NCBI RefSeq assembly: GCF_965363235.1
Contig: NC_134846.1
Location: 74,188,724 to 74,252,723, forward strand
Direction: 5' to 3'
Source of the DNA: Mytilus galloprovincialis
Taxonomy: Eukaryota; Mollusca; Bivalvia; Mytilida; Mytilidae
Length of the DNA stretch: 64,000 nt
In this document: positions 24,980-46,690 of the stretch, one piece after another
Layout: every line of letters begins with the position of its first letter
Position numbering within the stretch: the first letter of the stretch is position 1
Made by a program: the position numbers and the translations under genes
Notes under the pieces: generated by a model
The model's input: only the letters and a program-made list of their open reading frames with translations
What the model was told of the DNA's origin: nothing
Databases searched by the model: none

Positions 24980-25046
24980 ATGGCGCGCTTTTGTAAAAAC
25001 ATTTCATTCGTTTACAGCAAAGTACCGGCGGTAAATGCTGTTGATT
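24980..25046 (+). CDS. Doubtful first exon of an unknown plus-strand gene
   Basis: An ATG follows a CpG-rich stretch and opens 22 codons (MARFCKNISFVYSKVPAVNA...) to a good donor (GATT|GTAAGC). No second exon can be chained with confidence, and the peptide is not recognised. It may be chance. Confidence 0.18.
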
Positions 25047-26074
25047 GTAAGCACATTTATAAGAGAAAAATATATGAGTTTACTTATTATTTACATGTTT
25101 GAACAAAAAAATAAAAGAAAATCTTATTTTTTCACATCTGAACATAGAATTTCGGATTTCGATATTCTGCACTGTAGAATTAAATAGCGATATTAAAAAG
25201 GGGTACAAAAAAAAGCCTATCCTTCAATTACCTTAAATTTTTTACATCGTAATTTCGCTAGTTTTTCAAATCGAAATCCGTAAAGAAAAGGGGTGTCCAA
25301 AGTAGGGCAAAAAATTGTACCCATTTTAAAGTAGGGGTCTAAGTTTTTTGAAGGTTTTTCCTTGCATGGCCGGTAGAATTAGCAATTGGAAAAGATTCTG
25401 TTTTTAAAGTAAATATTCATTCAACGATCAAGAATAGCTGAATCCTTATATATGTAACCCCTATAAAAAATCAATATGTGTCAATAAATTGTAAAATTAT
25501 AGATTTTTTTTCGAAAATGAAGAAGACGCCATTTTCGCCTATTTCTCTATTACGTCTATTGGTCTGCTATAATTATTAGATGATTCTAAAAAATCTCCGC
25601 CTCGATTTTTTTTATACTTTCATTTTATAATCTTTGGTACATAATGCAGATGTTATGAAAAAATTAGGCACTTCTATCGAGTAGAAATGGAGAACGGTCA
25701 TCTTTATTTTGTATGTCCCCACTATGGGGGCGTGGTCATCCTTTCACCTTGATTCTGAAGTACACGATAGCTATTCATCTCTCGAAATTAATTATCAAAT
25801 AAATATCATTGAAACAAAATGAATATATTTTAAGACATCAATAAATTTTAAGTGCTACTGATTTGTTTAACAGAATATGCCGGAATCGACCCCATCCGAT
25901 GTTGTGTCAATACATAGTTCAACGTTGTCAATTTCCGGCGCCGAAAATGTCAACGTAAAATGTCATTAAAAGTTGGAATCTTTTCTTCTTTGTGTCAATT
26001 TGGTTTATCTTAATGTCAAGAAAGTCATGCAATATGTTGAATCCATATCAACGTTATACCAAAACAGGCCTTAC
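25047..26074. other. No confident gene; CpG-richer patch at 25875-25970
   Basis: Mostly AT-rich. A GC-richer patch near 25875-25970 is open for 30 codons on the plus strand from an ATG at 25878 (MPESTPSDVVSIHS...), but it ends at a stop and is not recognised. Confidence 0.4.
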
Positions 26075-26131
26075 TTGGTAAACTAACAGTTTGAGGCCTA
26101 CATCATCACCATGAGATTGACTTGTTGACAT
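26075..26131 (-). CDS. Possible first exon of an unknown minus-strand gene
   Basis: The ATG at 26131 opens 19 codons (MSTSQSHGDDVGLKLLVYQ) that end in phase at a strong donor (CAA|GTAAGG). No downstream exon could be chained. Composition is protein-like, but the piece is short and unrecognised. Confidence 0.28.
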
Positions 26132-26599
26132 CGTACTTGTAGTTGATCAAGATTCATTTCGTGCATGTTGTTACCAGGTTACCGGTCGCTGAGTTTTTAA
26201 AATGAACAACTTTTCTGTTTGGTCATATTGATTTCTTTCATAATTATCCTTTCGTTCGTTAATACATTTATCGTTATGTGTTTTGTTTTGTTTCCTTTTT
26301 TTGGTCAAAAAGGGGGTCGGGGTGGGGTGCTCTTTTAATTTTATCAAAGACATGCGTGATTTTTAGGGCCGGCTTATGGTTCTCAATTTCTGGTTTGCAG
26401 TTAAGGTTCAATATCTACTTGACTTTACTTATTTCAAATCTGCAGTTTCTTAGATCAATGATTATTTATAATTACTATATTAGTACTACAAATATATAGT
26501 AATATATCTTGCATAGGGGGAGGGGGTGACCATTTGCTTTTCTAGGTATGACTAGGTGGTGGGAATTCAAAGAGAATCCTGGTGTGTTTGTTTTAGTGC

Positions 26600-26710
26600 T
26601 AATATAAAAAAGAAGATGTGGTATGAGACAACTATCCACAAAAGACCAAAATGACACAAACATTAACAACTATAGGTCACCGTACGGCCTTCAACAATGA
26701 GTCTTTCAAA
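26600..26710 (+). repeat. Dispersed repeat family C
   Basis: Contains agaagatgtggtatgagaca, acaactataggtcaccgta and ggccttcaacaatgag. Other copies or fragments are at about 7700, 16425, 23518 (inverse), 34735-34960, 40690-40870, 44385-44640 and 47705-47800. Likely a SINE or MITE family. Confidence 0.75.
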
Positions 26711-27073
26711 CAATTGCTTGTCTGTCCTAGGTGCTTTACCTTTATATCCATTCAAAGGTACCTGTTCATTTTTTTTTTGTTATTTTGTTTACTGTAAATT
26801 ATTTGAATGAAGTATGTAAAAGTTTGTTGCCAACTTTTTTAATAAACCGCATAAACCATAACATTGGGGATCTATAGGATTTTTTTCTAGATTGACTATT
26901 TATTAATTTGCATCCATTGCATCATATGATTTTATTTCTAAATATATTTCACTATTGCATACAGACACAGAATATATTCCTTTTCAGGTCGTCTTGTGTC
27001 ATGTTATTTAGGGGTCTTTTGTATATGTAGCTTACTATACGTTATTGGTTCTGCTAAAATAAATGTTGAAGGC

Positions 27074-27826
27074 TGATCATAAAATATTTCCATACACCAA
27101 ATATAGTTGACCAATTGCATATAGTATTAGAAAAAAGACCAAAACTAAAAAACTTAACTTTGACCACTGAACCATGAAAATGAGGTCAAGGTTAGATGAC
27201 ACCTGCCAGCTAGATATGTTCACCTTACAATCATTCCATACACCAAATACAGTAGACCTATTGCATACAGAATAAGAGAAAAACAGACCAAAACTCAAAA
27301 ACTTAACTATAACCACTGAACCAAGAAAATGAGGTCAGGTCAGATGACACCTGCCAGTTGTACATGTACACCTTACAGTTCTTCCATACACCAAATATCC
27401 TAGACCTATCTCTTATAGTATTTGAGATATGGACTTGACCACCAAAACTTAATCTTGTTCACTGATCCATGAAATGAGGTCGAGGTCAATTGAAAACTGC
27501 CTGACGGGCATGAGGACCCCGAAGATATGACATACCAAATATAGTTATCCTATAACTTATAATGAGAGAATATTTAATATTACAAAAAATCTTAACCTTT
27601 TTTTCAAGAAGTCACTGAACCATGAAAATGAGGTCTAGGACATTGGACATGTGACTGACGGAAACTTCTTAACATTAGGCATCTATATACCAAGGATGAA
27701 GCATCCAGGTCCTAAACCTTCTAAAATATAGAGCTTTTAAGTAATTATCTAACATCGCCGCCTTAGCAGCCGGATCACTGTCCCTTTGTCTAGCTTTCTG
27801 CAACAAAATTCGCAGGCTCAACAAAA
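27074..27826 (+). mobile_element. Dispersed repeat family E, 5'-truncated copy
   Basis: Aligns with the fuller copy at 51955-52730 from its atcataaaatatt point onward, to the common end gcaggctcaacaaaaatga. It consists of about four ~148-bp units, each with cataccaaatatag-like and catgaaaatgaggtc words. It has one unit more than the other copy. Confidence 0.72.
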
Positions 27827-28040
27827 ATGAGGAATCTTATAAATTATACAACCGTGATATTCCTTTGAAATTTTTTTTTCATGAAAACAACTGAGACAAT
27901 AATCTGAATTTTTTACTAAATATGGTGACATTTCACTGTCACTTATGCACATTTTAATGTTGATGAGTCTTGCATATTTCAAAATCCTCTTTTTACTACA
28001 CATTGAGCCCATAGTCAGCTTAAGACTGAGTTAAGTTTCA

Positions 28041-28046
28041 TTTATT
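28041..28046 (-). terminator. Polyadenylation signal (AATAAA, minus strand)
   Basis: TTTATT on the plus strand, 17 bases beyond the stop codon of the minus-strand exon at 28063-28221. Confidence 0.5.
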
Positions 28047-28062
28047 CAAATCCTGCACAAGT

Positions 28063-28221
28063 TCAACAAAAATGTCTGCTAATAACTCTTGAACCACCTC
28101 GGTTACCATTCTGTACATGAATATATCTCTCATAACAAATTTCATATAAATTTTGCTGATTCCAGGTATCAAAATTTTCATCCTCCAGTAAAATTATTTT
28201 TCTGACAGGATGTGTTGTGTA
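28063..28221 (-). CDS. Terminal coding exon of an unrecognised minus-strand gene
   Basis: After a clean acceptor (gattttcag) the minus strand is open for 52 codons, phase 0, to TGA at 28063-28065. The reading is protein-like (YTTHPVRKIILLEDENFDTW, LYEICYERYIHVQNGNRGGS, ending VISRHFC). An AATAAA lies 17 bases further. Taken together this looks like a genuine last exon. I do not recognise the protein and could not chain an upstream exon between 28222 and 30720 in phase. The gene may start at the divergent region upstream of HIF1AN. Confidence 0.55.
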   Translation of the reverse strand, partial: YTTHPVRKIILLEDENFDTWNQQNLYEICYERYIHVQNGNRGGSRVISRHFC

Positions 28222-30229
28222 CTGAAAATCAAAAAAAATATTTTGTTATTATTAAATTAAGTTTGTTGATTCAATTGAAAAGTAATGATGAATGATAATT
28301 AAATTATATTATATTTCATTGTTATTGGCATCTTTGACCAAAATATGGTCTGCTTAAGTCATTCTCTTATCTGAAGAAAATGGTCAATTTTATTAAACCA
28401 CTTCATTCTCATGGATATGATGCACATCAAGTAAGAGTTAATTCCCTTATATTGTTTTTTTATCTTTATAAATTAATTTTAAATTACAGTACCCTTCATT
28501 CTTGAAATTTGGTTTTACATCCAAATGAAACTATATTGAAATTATACAGCATAGATAATAGTATAAAATCTTTAAACTATTAAAAGTATACCATTTGGCC
28601 TTCAAGTCTGTGTATGATTTGACCTATAAATGTGCATTTCATAAATAAATAAAAACTATAAATTTTAACTTCCATTCCCAATTTATTCCATTGGCAATTT
28701 TCTTGTCTGACTGTTAAATGTAAGATATTTTCAGTCTATTTCCTTATCAAAATAGTTTTAATACATAATCATGAAAATGTCTTATCATGTTTTTGTTTCA
28801 TATTTGAGGGATTGAAATCATAGCGCATTGTAAATAACCCACTGTTGTAACCCTGAACAGACACATTTGGATTACTTACCCTTAATATATTCTAGTCATA
28901 TTATTTTGTATTAACAAAATAATTTTGCTTTAGACATTACTGGTTGTTGACTCTCTATTTGATTACTGTTTTCCTGCTGTATGTATATCAATCATACATG
29001 TGCATGTACTGCAATTGTTTTTGTTGATATATAAAAGTCCTCTGTTTTGAATTTTTGATTCATAGTAAACATCTTTCTCCATCCTGTATATATAAAGCAA
29101 ATGTACATACAATTACTAAATAAGCTGAATATATACTAAATTATTCAAAGCAAAATTAAACTTTGCATTGTTATTATCAACACATGAATACAAATTTGCC
29201 AAATAAATTACCAAGAAAAAAACATATTTTCTTGCTCCAATGAAGACCCATTGGTGGCCGTCGACTGTTGTCTGCTCTTTGTTTGGGTTGCTGGTTCTTT
29301 GACATATTATCCATTTCCATTCTCAATTTTATATATTTATTATGTATTAGAAATTGTTATGCCTCTAGCATTTCTGCTCAAAACATAAAAGTTACAGGCA
29401 AATAAAACATACATGTATTATAATAGTGTACATAAATATCTAACATGTCAATTGTACAATGCAAACTGAAATTTTATACATTTTGGGGGCACTCACAACC
29501 TAGTTTTAATTTAAATTCATGAACCATCACTGTCATAACACCATTAATTGGATAATATTATGATATTAATGAAGTTGGGGTACATTTTTTTAAAGTAATT
29601 ACTACAATGTATTGTCAATGGATTATCATTTCTAATTAGTTTGTATATATATATATATGACTATAGCCTATAGGATTAATATAAATTGATGGATATAAAG
29701 AAATTGTACAGGCATATTAAATTTGTAACATATCCTGCCATTCCTGGTCATGGGGATACATGTTAATGCATGTGTAAGCTCCCTAATGGGTGGGTGATTC
29801 AGTGGTTAATTTCAATGAGTAAATTTCTTTTAAAATATGAGATATAAATTTAGAGGATGGCTATCTTTTTTTTTTTTTTTTTTTTGTATATGTGAAAGAG
29901 AAATCTGTGACTGTGATCGCTTTCCCTTTGTATTTTTTGTCTATGAAAGATTTAATTTTTATGAATATAACATGTTGGTGTATATGAAATCAGGGACACA
30001 AAAATGTTTTTTCAAATGAAATATTATACCAGGTATAAAATAGCCAACAGTGAAAGTAGGTGTCTTTAATACATTCCAATGATTTAGTACATGGACTTTT
30101 AAGTTGAACCCGAGACGTTCAGCAGAATTCGTGTAGCCTCAGTGGCCTATAATTTGGGGCCTTGAAATTACCCCCCCCCCCCTTTTTTTTAGAGAACTTA
30201 CAATCGGCATGAAACGTGATCATACGTGC
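28222..30229. other. AT-rich DNA, probably intron; no exon chained
   Basis: An inverse copy of repeat family D lies at about 29230-29335 (cccattggtggccgtcgact). A TA run is at 29645-29660 and a T run at 29867-29885. A plus-strand stretch at 28379-28432 (MVNFIKPLHSHGYDAHQ then GTAAGA) looks exon-like but is unsupported. Confidence 0.4.
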
Positions 30230-30234
30230 TTTCG

Positions 30235-30650
30235 AATTTTATTCATTTTGGTCCGTATTTGCAGTTAGAGGTTTACAATGTTCTATTATCTGAACAAGAA
30301 GTGAGTGCGTGAATATTTTCCATGGAGATCGTGAAGAACACCTTGACCAGTTTGAAAACGGATGTTGACAACTTGTGTGGGTGTAATATTTCCGGAAACA
30401 AGTGCGGATACCTAAGACCGAAATCCGAATATAATACACCAGTAAATAGTTGATTAAATACTAGTATATGTCAGAAAAGGAAATGATTTCAATTTTCATC
30501 TTTGATATAATTTTACACTTTATTTTTACCGTTTAAATCATTTCTTTGGATCCGACTTATTTGATAATAATTAACTAAAATATCTGGAATAAACCTTTAC
30601 CTTTTGTGTTGTTTAGCATAAAGTGTAAGCATCCAAGAATGTCATAAATG
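30235..30650 (-). other. Possible short transcription unit divergent from HIF1AN
   Basis: On the minus strand an acceptor-like cggtcttag ends at 30406 and is followed by 41 open codons (starting VSALVSGNITPTQVVNIRFQ) to TAA, with AATAAA about 35 bases beyond, near 30240. An upstream open stretch at about 30612-30680 ends at a donor-like AAAAG|GTAAAG, but the two do not join in the phase of that reading. Another frame, open for 66 codons across 30239-30439, does join. I cannot decide between these, and no protein is recognised. Confidence 0.25.
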
Positions 30651-31053
30651 CAACTTTTCAGAGTGGAATGCCAAATCCAACGTCAAATAATGGCCGCCAT
30701 TACGTGTTGACAACGTCGTCTAGTGAACCGTATCACTGAGCGCCGAAATCCTTACTCAGGCGCTTCCGGTTGTCCTACTGAAAGTTCGATTATGTACACT
30801 GACCATCAAAAATATTTTTTGAAAATAGTTCCGGAACTTTCTTGAATACGGCTTACTAAAATATAGTCCCAAGCCATAAGGATTATTTTAGACTATTTTA
30901 CTTTACTTTGCAAATTGTATCACAATATTAATTTAAAAAAAAATATAATTCAGATTTATACAGAGGGTAATGAACTTCTGTGCACCTTTCAACAATAAAA
31001 TGTATTATTAGAAAAGTTCATGTGTAGGGGAGATAACTGAGAAGGTAAACAAA
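30640..31053 (+). promoter_or_regulatory. HIF1AN upstream region, CpG-richer and possibly bidirectional
   Basis: Less AT-rich than its surroundings. AATGGCCGCCATTA (30689-30702) contains the YY1-type core ATGGCGGC on the minus strand. ACGTG (30702-30706) matches the core of a hypoxia response element, about 350 bases before the ATG. No TATA box is evident. The small element at 30735-30780 lies inside. Binding is inferred from motif match only. Confidence 0.45.
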
Positions 31054-41090
<10,037 letters not shown>

Positions 41091-41187
41091 GGAGTTAAAA
41101 TTGCAATGAACAAAATCATCAAAACAAATTTTCATCCATGTATGAAGTTCAAGACTGTGCTAACCAAATATGGATAATTGACCTTGA

Positions 41188-41193
41188 AATAAA
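41188..41193 (+). terminator. Polyadenylation signal of HIF1AN
   Basis: AATAAA 98 bases beyond the HIF1AN stop codon, giving a compact 3' UTR. Confidence 0.7.
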
Positions 41194-41254
41194 AAGATTT
41201 ATTATAAAATTCATATTAAGTGCTGTATTTCATATGCTTTATAATAGTATTCTT

Positions 41255-41297
41255 ATAGTATGATATTAAACCCGTTAGGGGTTTAATATCATACTAT
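41255..41297. other. Perfect 19-bp palindrome with 5-base loop
   Basis: Arm ATAGTATGATATTAAACCC (41255-41273), loop GTTAG, inverse arm 41279-41297 with no mismatch. It lies about 60 bases past the HIF1AN polyadenylation signal. Confidence 0.92.
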
Positions 41298-41299
41298 CA

Positions 41300-43827
41300 T
41301 AAAATATATGAGAAGAACATAACCTGTGTCATGCCAAAAACTGGTTTTAAAAAAAGACAAAAATGTGTTTAGTTCCGATGCAAAGACCCTATAAGTGAAT
41401 CAATATTAAAGCCAAAATATGCAATCTCTAATTATCTGACAACAGTATCGTAACTATATCCCTTCTTAATAAGTCTGTTTAAAGGTTTTGTTAGTTTTTT
41501 AGGTGAATACCGACATTTTTGTGCTTTGTAAAGAATATTACCATAAAAGATTGGATGTGAAATACCTGAACGTATAAGATATCTGCATGTTGAGTTATAT
41601 TTTTTCCTTATACCGATGATAAAATTTAGCAAATGTTTTGACTAGTTTGTGATATCTAAAACCCTGGTGTAATAATTTTTCAGTAATACATAAATTTCTC
41701 TAGCTAAAATCTAATACGTTGTTACATACATGAGCAAATCATTGTTGAGATATATAAACACCATAAGATGGTGACAAGGGAATGTCACCATCTAGAAATG
41801 GATAATTAAGGATAGGAAATGAAACATACATTTAAAAGTGTCTGATTTTGATTCTAATTAATAGCTTGAAATTTTGAAATAACTGCAATTTTTTAAAGAT
41901 TTTGGAATATCAGGAACCAGATAATGACACTGTTTGTACCTCCTTTTTTGAAGACTTTGTTTTTTAGGTGTTTTATGTTGTGTTATAAGTTCAATAACGT
42001 TATAACTTGTGCTTTGCCATACTTTTTACTAATTTTGTCAACATATTGAAACTTTTTAGTTTGCTCTATGACATTTTATTTTGCTTCATTGAATTCGAGA
42101 GTTTTAATTTAGTAGTTGGAAAATTTTTATAAACTCTGAAGGGAGGGTGGTCATCTTTGAAGGTAAACAACATAATGATTTAGATCAGGACTTTTTATGT
42201 TTGAGTTTTTGCTCTCATTCCAGATGATGTCATGTAAATGTCCAGTTTAGTTGTTTTTTGAACTACTGTAAATTCAGAAATTATTTGTGCATTTATTATT
42301 GCGATTTTTAAAAAATTGACAAAAATGTGAGATTAATTATTGCGATGTCAGGAAAATCTGCATACAAATATATATTTCAGATATAAGGTTGCAAGTTCTT
42401 TTTATTGCTATACTCACTCAGTCTTTTTATTCACATTAATAATAACCTTACAATAATTTCAGAATTTACACTATATATTATATACTGTCCCATTTACATC
42501 TAATCTGGTTAATATACAGAAATTGTGTCAACACTTTTCTAACAAGAATCTGACAACACTCTGTTTTACTCTCTGTTTTGGTAATTTTTGTATTAGCCAG
42601 TGAAATTCCAACCTTCAAAATTTTATAGGTCTGAATAATGAGGACCAAACCAGAGGGTCCTGAAAGGACTATTGTCAGATTAATGTAAGCCAAGTTTGGA
42701 CGTCGATATGTATTTCAATCAGGTTGATAAACATCTGTCCCATATCTTATATTATTATATTCATTTTTGTCTGTTTTTGTAGTATACGCATTGTTTTGGT
42801 TGCACCTATTGTATTAAATGATAGACTACTGTAAACCATCTAATTTTCACAACAGATTCTTTTGTGAGTATTTATCGTTGAGATTATGACAAATTTGAAT
42901 TTTCTCTTTTATGAAAACAAGTTGAACAACTATTTTAGAAAATTGTGAGTTAATATTTCTCTGGAATCTGCTCGAAAAGGCTATGCTAAAAGATGTTTCC
43001 ATGAAAATAAGTTGGTTTACAATATACAGAATCCTTTGTAACATACAAGTAATTCTAATGCTTTCTAGAAAGATAAATAATCACGGTACAAATGTATTAG
43101 AAAAATTGGACAGATTTTTTAACAGTTTTATAAGAATTTATTATGTTTTACTAACTTGTATAGTATGTTAAAGTTGGCATTTTGGATTAATATTTGTACG
43201 TGTTATCTAATGTTAAGAATTAATTAATATAAACAAGTATATATAAACTGTTTTTCTTTTTTTTTTTAAAGTAATTAGATTGTCTTGTTGGCAGTTAATT
43301 AGTTTGGTAAAGGTGAAGATTGTCATATTCCAGTCTGTAAAACAATTTGCCCCTTAAATGGCTTAAAGTTAATTGAATGTCCATCTCATTGATTTGTCAT
43401 TCCACAGTTATAGGATCAAAATTGTCAGATTTAAGCATATATGATCCGTGTCACTTGATAGATTCTAACTCCATTCAAGTAATTCAAGTGAGTTTATGAT
43501 TTAATGGATGCAAAGTGTTTGCAGTAACCCTAATTTTCAAAAGATGGCCAAAAATACTAGAGGGTATTCAAACTGACAGATCAAAAAATGAACTGACAAG
43601 ACCATGGTTAAAAAAGAAAAATAACCAGACAAATAATAGAACACAAAACATAGCATAGAAAACTAAAGACCAAGCAACATGAACCCCACCAAAAACTGAG
43701 TGATTTCTGGTGCTCTGGAAGGGTAAGCAGATACTGCTCCAAGGAGGCCTTCTCTTTCTCTGTTAATTTAATCTTGTTTTGTCAGACTGATATTTATTTG
43801 TATCTTAGTTCTTTAGTTGTTTTTTAT
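41300..43827. other. Intergenic, no gene seen
   Basis: AT-rich DNA without splice-flanked or recognisable coding stretches on either strand. Open frames near 41432-41632 and 42478-42693 (minus) have no recognisable content. Confidence 0.5.
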
Positions 43828-44105
43828 GCCCCACCTAAGATAGTAGACGGGCATTATGTTTCCTGGTCTGTGGATCCGTCTGTCTGTCCGTTCGTCAGTC
43901 TGTCCCGCTTCAGGTTAAATTTTTGTCAAGGTAGTTTTTATGAAGTTGAAGTCCAATCAACTTGAAACTAAGTAAACATGTTTCCTATGATATGCTCTTT
44001 CTAATTTGAATGCCAAATTAAAGTTTTGACCCTAATTTCATGGTCTGCTGCACATGGAAAATGATAGTGTGAGTGGGGCATCTGTGTAATAAGGACACAT
44101 TCTTG
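43828..44105 (-). repeat. Dispersed repeat family B, inverse copy
   Basis: Begins atgccccacctaagatagta and ends ggggcatctgtgtaataagg, which is the reverse of the order at 36612-36885. Confidence 0.75.
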
Positions 44106-44384
44106 TTTAAATGTCTACTTGAAGTGTGTCTTTTTTTGTATGTTATGCATTGAAGAGAAGCACAAATGTAATGAGTTTGTGCTGTAGACTTAAAATGAGA
44201 AATTAAATTGTCAGTGAGGTCAAAATATGGTATAAGTTCCATATGGCTATAACTCCCATAATAATTGTCAAATTTGAATGAAGGTTTTATATGGTCAACT
44301 ACACATGATGGCAAACATTAGCACCAAGTGTTCAAGCTATTTGTCAAAGTGTCTCACTTGAGTTGACAAATCACAATGTAAGAA

Positions 44385-44640
44385 AGTAAACAATTATAGG
44401 TCAAAATACAGCCTTCAACACAGAATCTTGATTCACAACAAACTGTGAAACAGCAAGCAAGAAAGGGTCCCAAAATGATTAGTGTAAAACAATTCAAACA
44501 GGAAAACCAGCTGCCTTATCTATAAAAAACAACATGGAACACTTACAAAGGACACCTACAAACCACTGAGCAACAGGCTCCTGACTTGGGACAGGTGCAT
44601 AAAAATGACACCAGTTTAAAGGTTTCAACAAGCTCTAACC
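44385..44640 (+). repeat. Dispersed repeat family C/D composite
   Basis: Contains acaattataggtcaaaatac and cagccttcaac, and later ggctcctgacttgggacagg and tttaaaggtttcaac, as in the 3' part of the copy at 31735-32050. Families C and D may be two ends of one longer element. Confidence 0.55.
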
Positions 44641-44741
44641 TTCACCCTAACCTAAGACAGTAGTGTAGCATTACAACATAAATAGACCCTATAAAATATC
44701 AATTATATCAAATAAGTCTAGTATTTTTCAAATTTGGTAAA

Positions 44742-45035
44742 TCAGGAACAGAAAATATACTTAAAATTGTTTCTAAATATCGTCCAATGTATTGCTAAGG
44801 TTAAGACTTGTTGCACAATCAGGATGTGGTATTTATTTATTTACATTTTTTACATTTACCTGTGATTATCAGTAAATCAGGAACAGAAAATATACTTTGA
44901 CATTCCATCATTTGTACGAGAAATGTACTCTGAAGCTGCAATTAGTTGATTAAGAACCATAAAATTGTCACTTGATAATGTCCAATGTATTGCTAGGGTT
45001 AAGACTTAATGCACAATCAGCATGTGGTATTTATC
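44742..45035. repeat. Imperfect direct duplication
   Basis: taaatcaggaacagaaaata and gtccaatgtattgcta...gttaagactt recur at about 44742-44840 and 44873-45030. The second copy has an insertion. Confidence 0.65.
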
Positions 45036-45409
45036 TTCCACTATTGATTGAATGCAGTCAGTTACAACAGCAACTAATCAACAGTCACTTATGGATCTAA
45101 AACTGTATTTACCTAAGGTGGAGAGTAGGGGACTGGGTTGTAACCCTTGACTAACAAAGATTAGACTGGGTACAATTTAGACCTTGTCATATTGTTTAGA
45201 CACCTGTCTATATTTGAACTCATGAATGATATTTTTTTAATTTTGGTTGTTGGGTTGCTGTCTACCTACATCTTTTTTTTTTATCTACATTATAAAAGTC
45301 TGCAAATCAGAAGATAAATGTACTTTTTAATGTAGCATACTGAGTACTCCTACATTTTATTCATTACAACTTGTAGATATAAACAAACAGAACAGCAATA
45401 TCAATTAAA

Positions 45410-46690
45410 GGATACATAAATGGATTGGAAGCCGCTTTGTATGAAAAGACAATATCCAACTTTCCCATTATAATGTCCAAATGAGTAGACAATATCCAAT
45501 TTGCCCTTTAAAGGGTTCCAAATGAATAGACTATATTCAATTTTCCCATTTGAGAGTCCAAATGAGTAGGCAATATCCAATTTTCCCTTTAGAGGGTTCC
45601 AAATGAATAGACTATATTCAATTTTCACATTAGAAAGTCCAAATGAGAAGGCAATATCTAATTTTCCCATTAGAGAGTCCAAATGAATAGACAATATCAA
45701 CTTTCCCATAAGAGGGTTCAAATTGAATAGACAATATCAACTTTCCCATAAGAGGGTTCAAATTGAATAGACAATATCCAACTTTCCCATTAGAGTCAAA
45801 ATGAATAGATGATATCCAATTTTCCCATCAGAGAGTTCAAATGAATATGCAATATTCAATTTTCCCGTTAGAGAGTCCAAAAGAGTAGACGATATCCAAT
45901 TTTCCCATTAGAGGGTTCCAAATGAATAGACGATATCCAACTTTCCCATTATAAGAGTCCAAATGAGTAGACAATATCCAATTTTCCCATTAGAGGGTTC
46001 CAAATAAATAGACTACCGGTATATTCAATTTTCCAATTATAAGAGTCCAAATGAGTAGGCGATATCTAATTTTCCCATTAGAGGGTTCCAAATGAATAGA
46101 CAATATCCAACTTTCCCATTAAAGAGTCCAAAATGAATAGATAATATGCAATTTTCCCATTAGAGAGTCAAAATGAATAGACAATATCCGACTTTCCCAT
46201 CAGAGGGTCCAAATGAATAGACAATATCAACTTTCCCATAAGAGGGTTCTAAATGAATAGACGATATCCAACTTTCCCATTAGAGAGTCAAAATGAATAG
46301 ATGATATCCAATTTTCCATCAGAGAGTCCAAATGAATAGGCAATATCCAACTTTCCCATCAGACGGTCCAAATGAATAGACGATATCCAATTTTCCCATT
46401 AGAGGGTCAAAATGAATAGACAATATCCAAAGTTCCCATTAGAGGGTCCAAATGAATAGATGATATCAAACTTTCCCAATAGAGGGTCCAAATGAATAGA
46501 TGATATCAAACTTACACATTAGATGGTCCAAATGAAAAGAGGATATTCAACTTTCCCATTAGTGGGTCCAAATGAAAAGACAATATCCAATTTTCACATC
46601 AGAAAATCCAAATGAATCAGACTACCGGTATATCCAACTTTCCAATTAGAGAGTTTAAATGAATTGACAATATCCAACTTTTCCCATTAA
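45410..46690. repeat. Minisatellite, ~40-bp unit, about 30 copies
   Basis: Repeated unit of the form aaatgaatagacaatatccaa followed by ctttcccattagagggtcc. Two recognisable variants (tccaattttccc versus tcaactttccc) are interspersed. Unit length varies by one or two bases. On the minus strand part of the array stays open for about 106 codons (45401-45721), a by-product of the unit length. Confidence 0.92.

Noticed and set aside
25878-25970. Plus-strand MPESTPSDVVSIHSS-type short frame
   Set aside because: Thirty codons ending in a stop, not chained to any exon; the CpG patch may be regulatory.
28379-28432. Plus-strand MVNFIKPLHSHGYDAHQ followed by GTAAGA
   Set aside because: Too short and without a partner exon; lies opposite the probable intron of a minus-strand gene.
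45401-45721. 106-codon minus-strand frame with repeating peptide
   Set aside because: It lies wholly in the minisatellite and is explained by the repeat unit; no start context or conserved protein.
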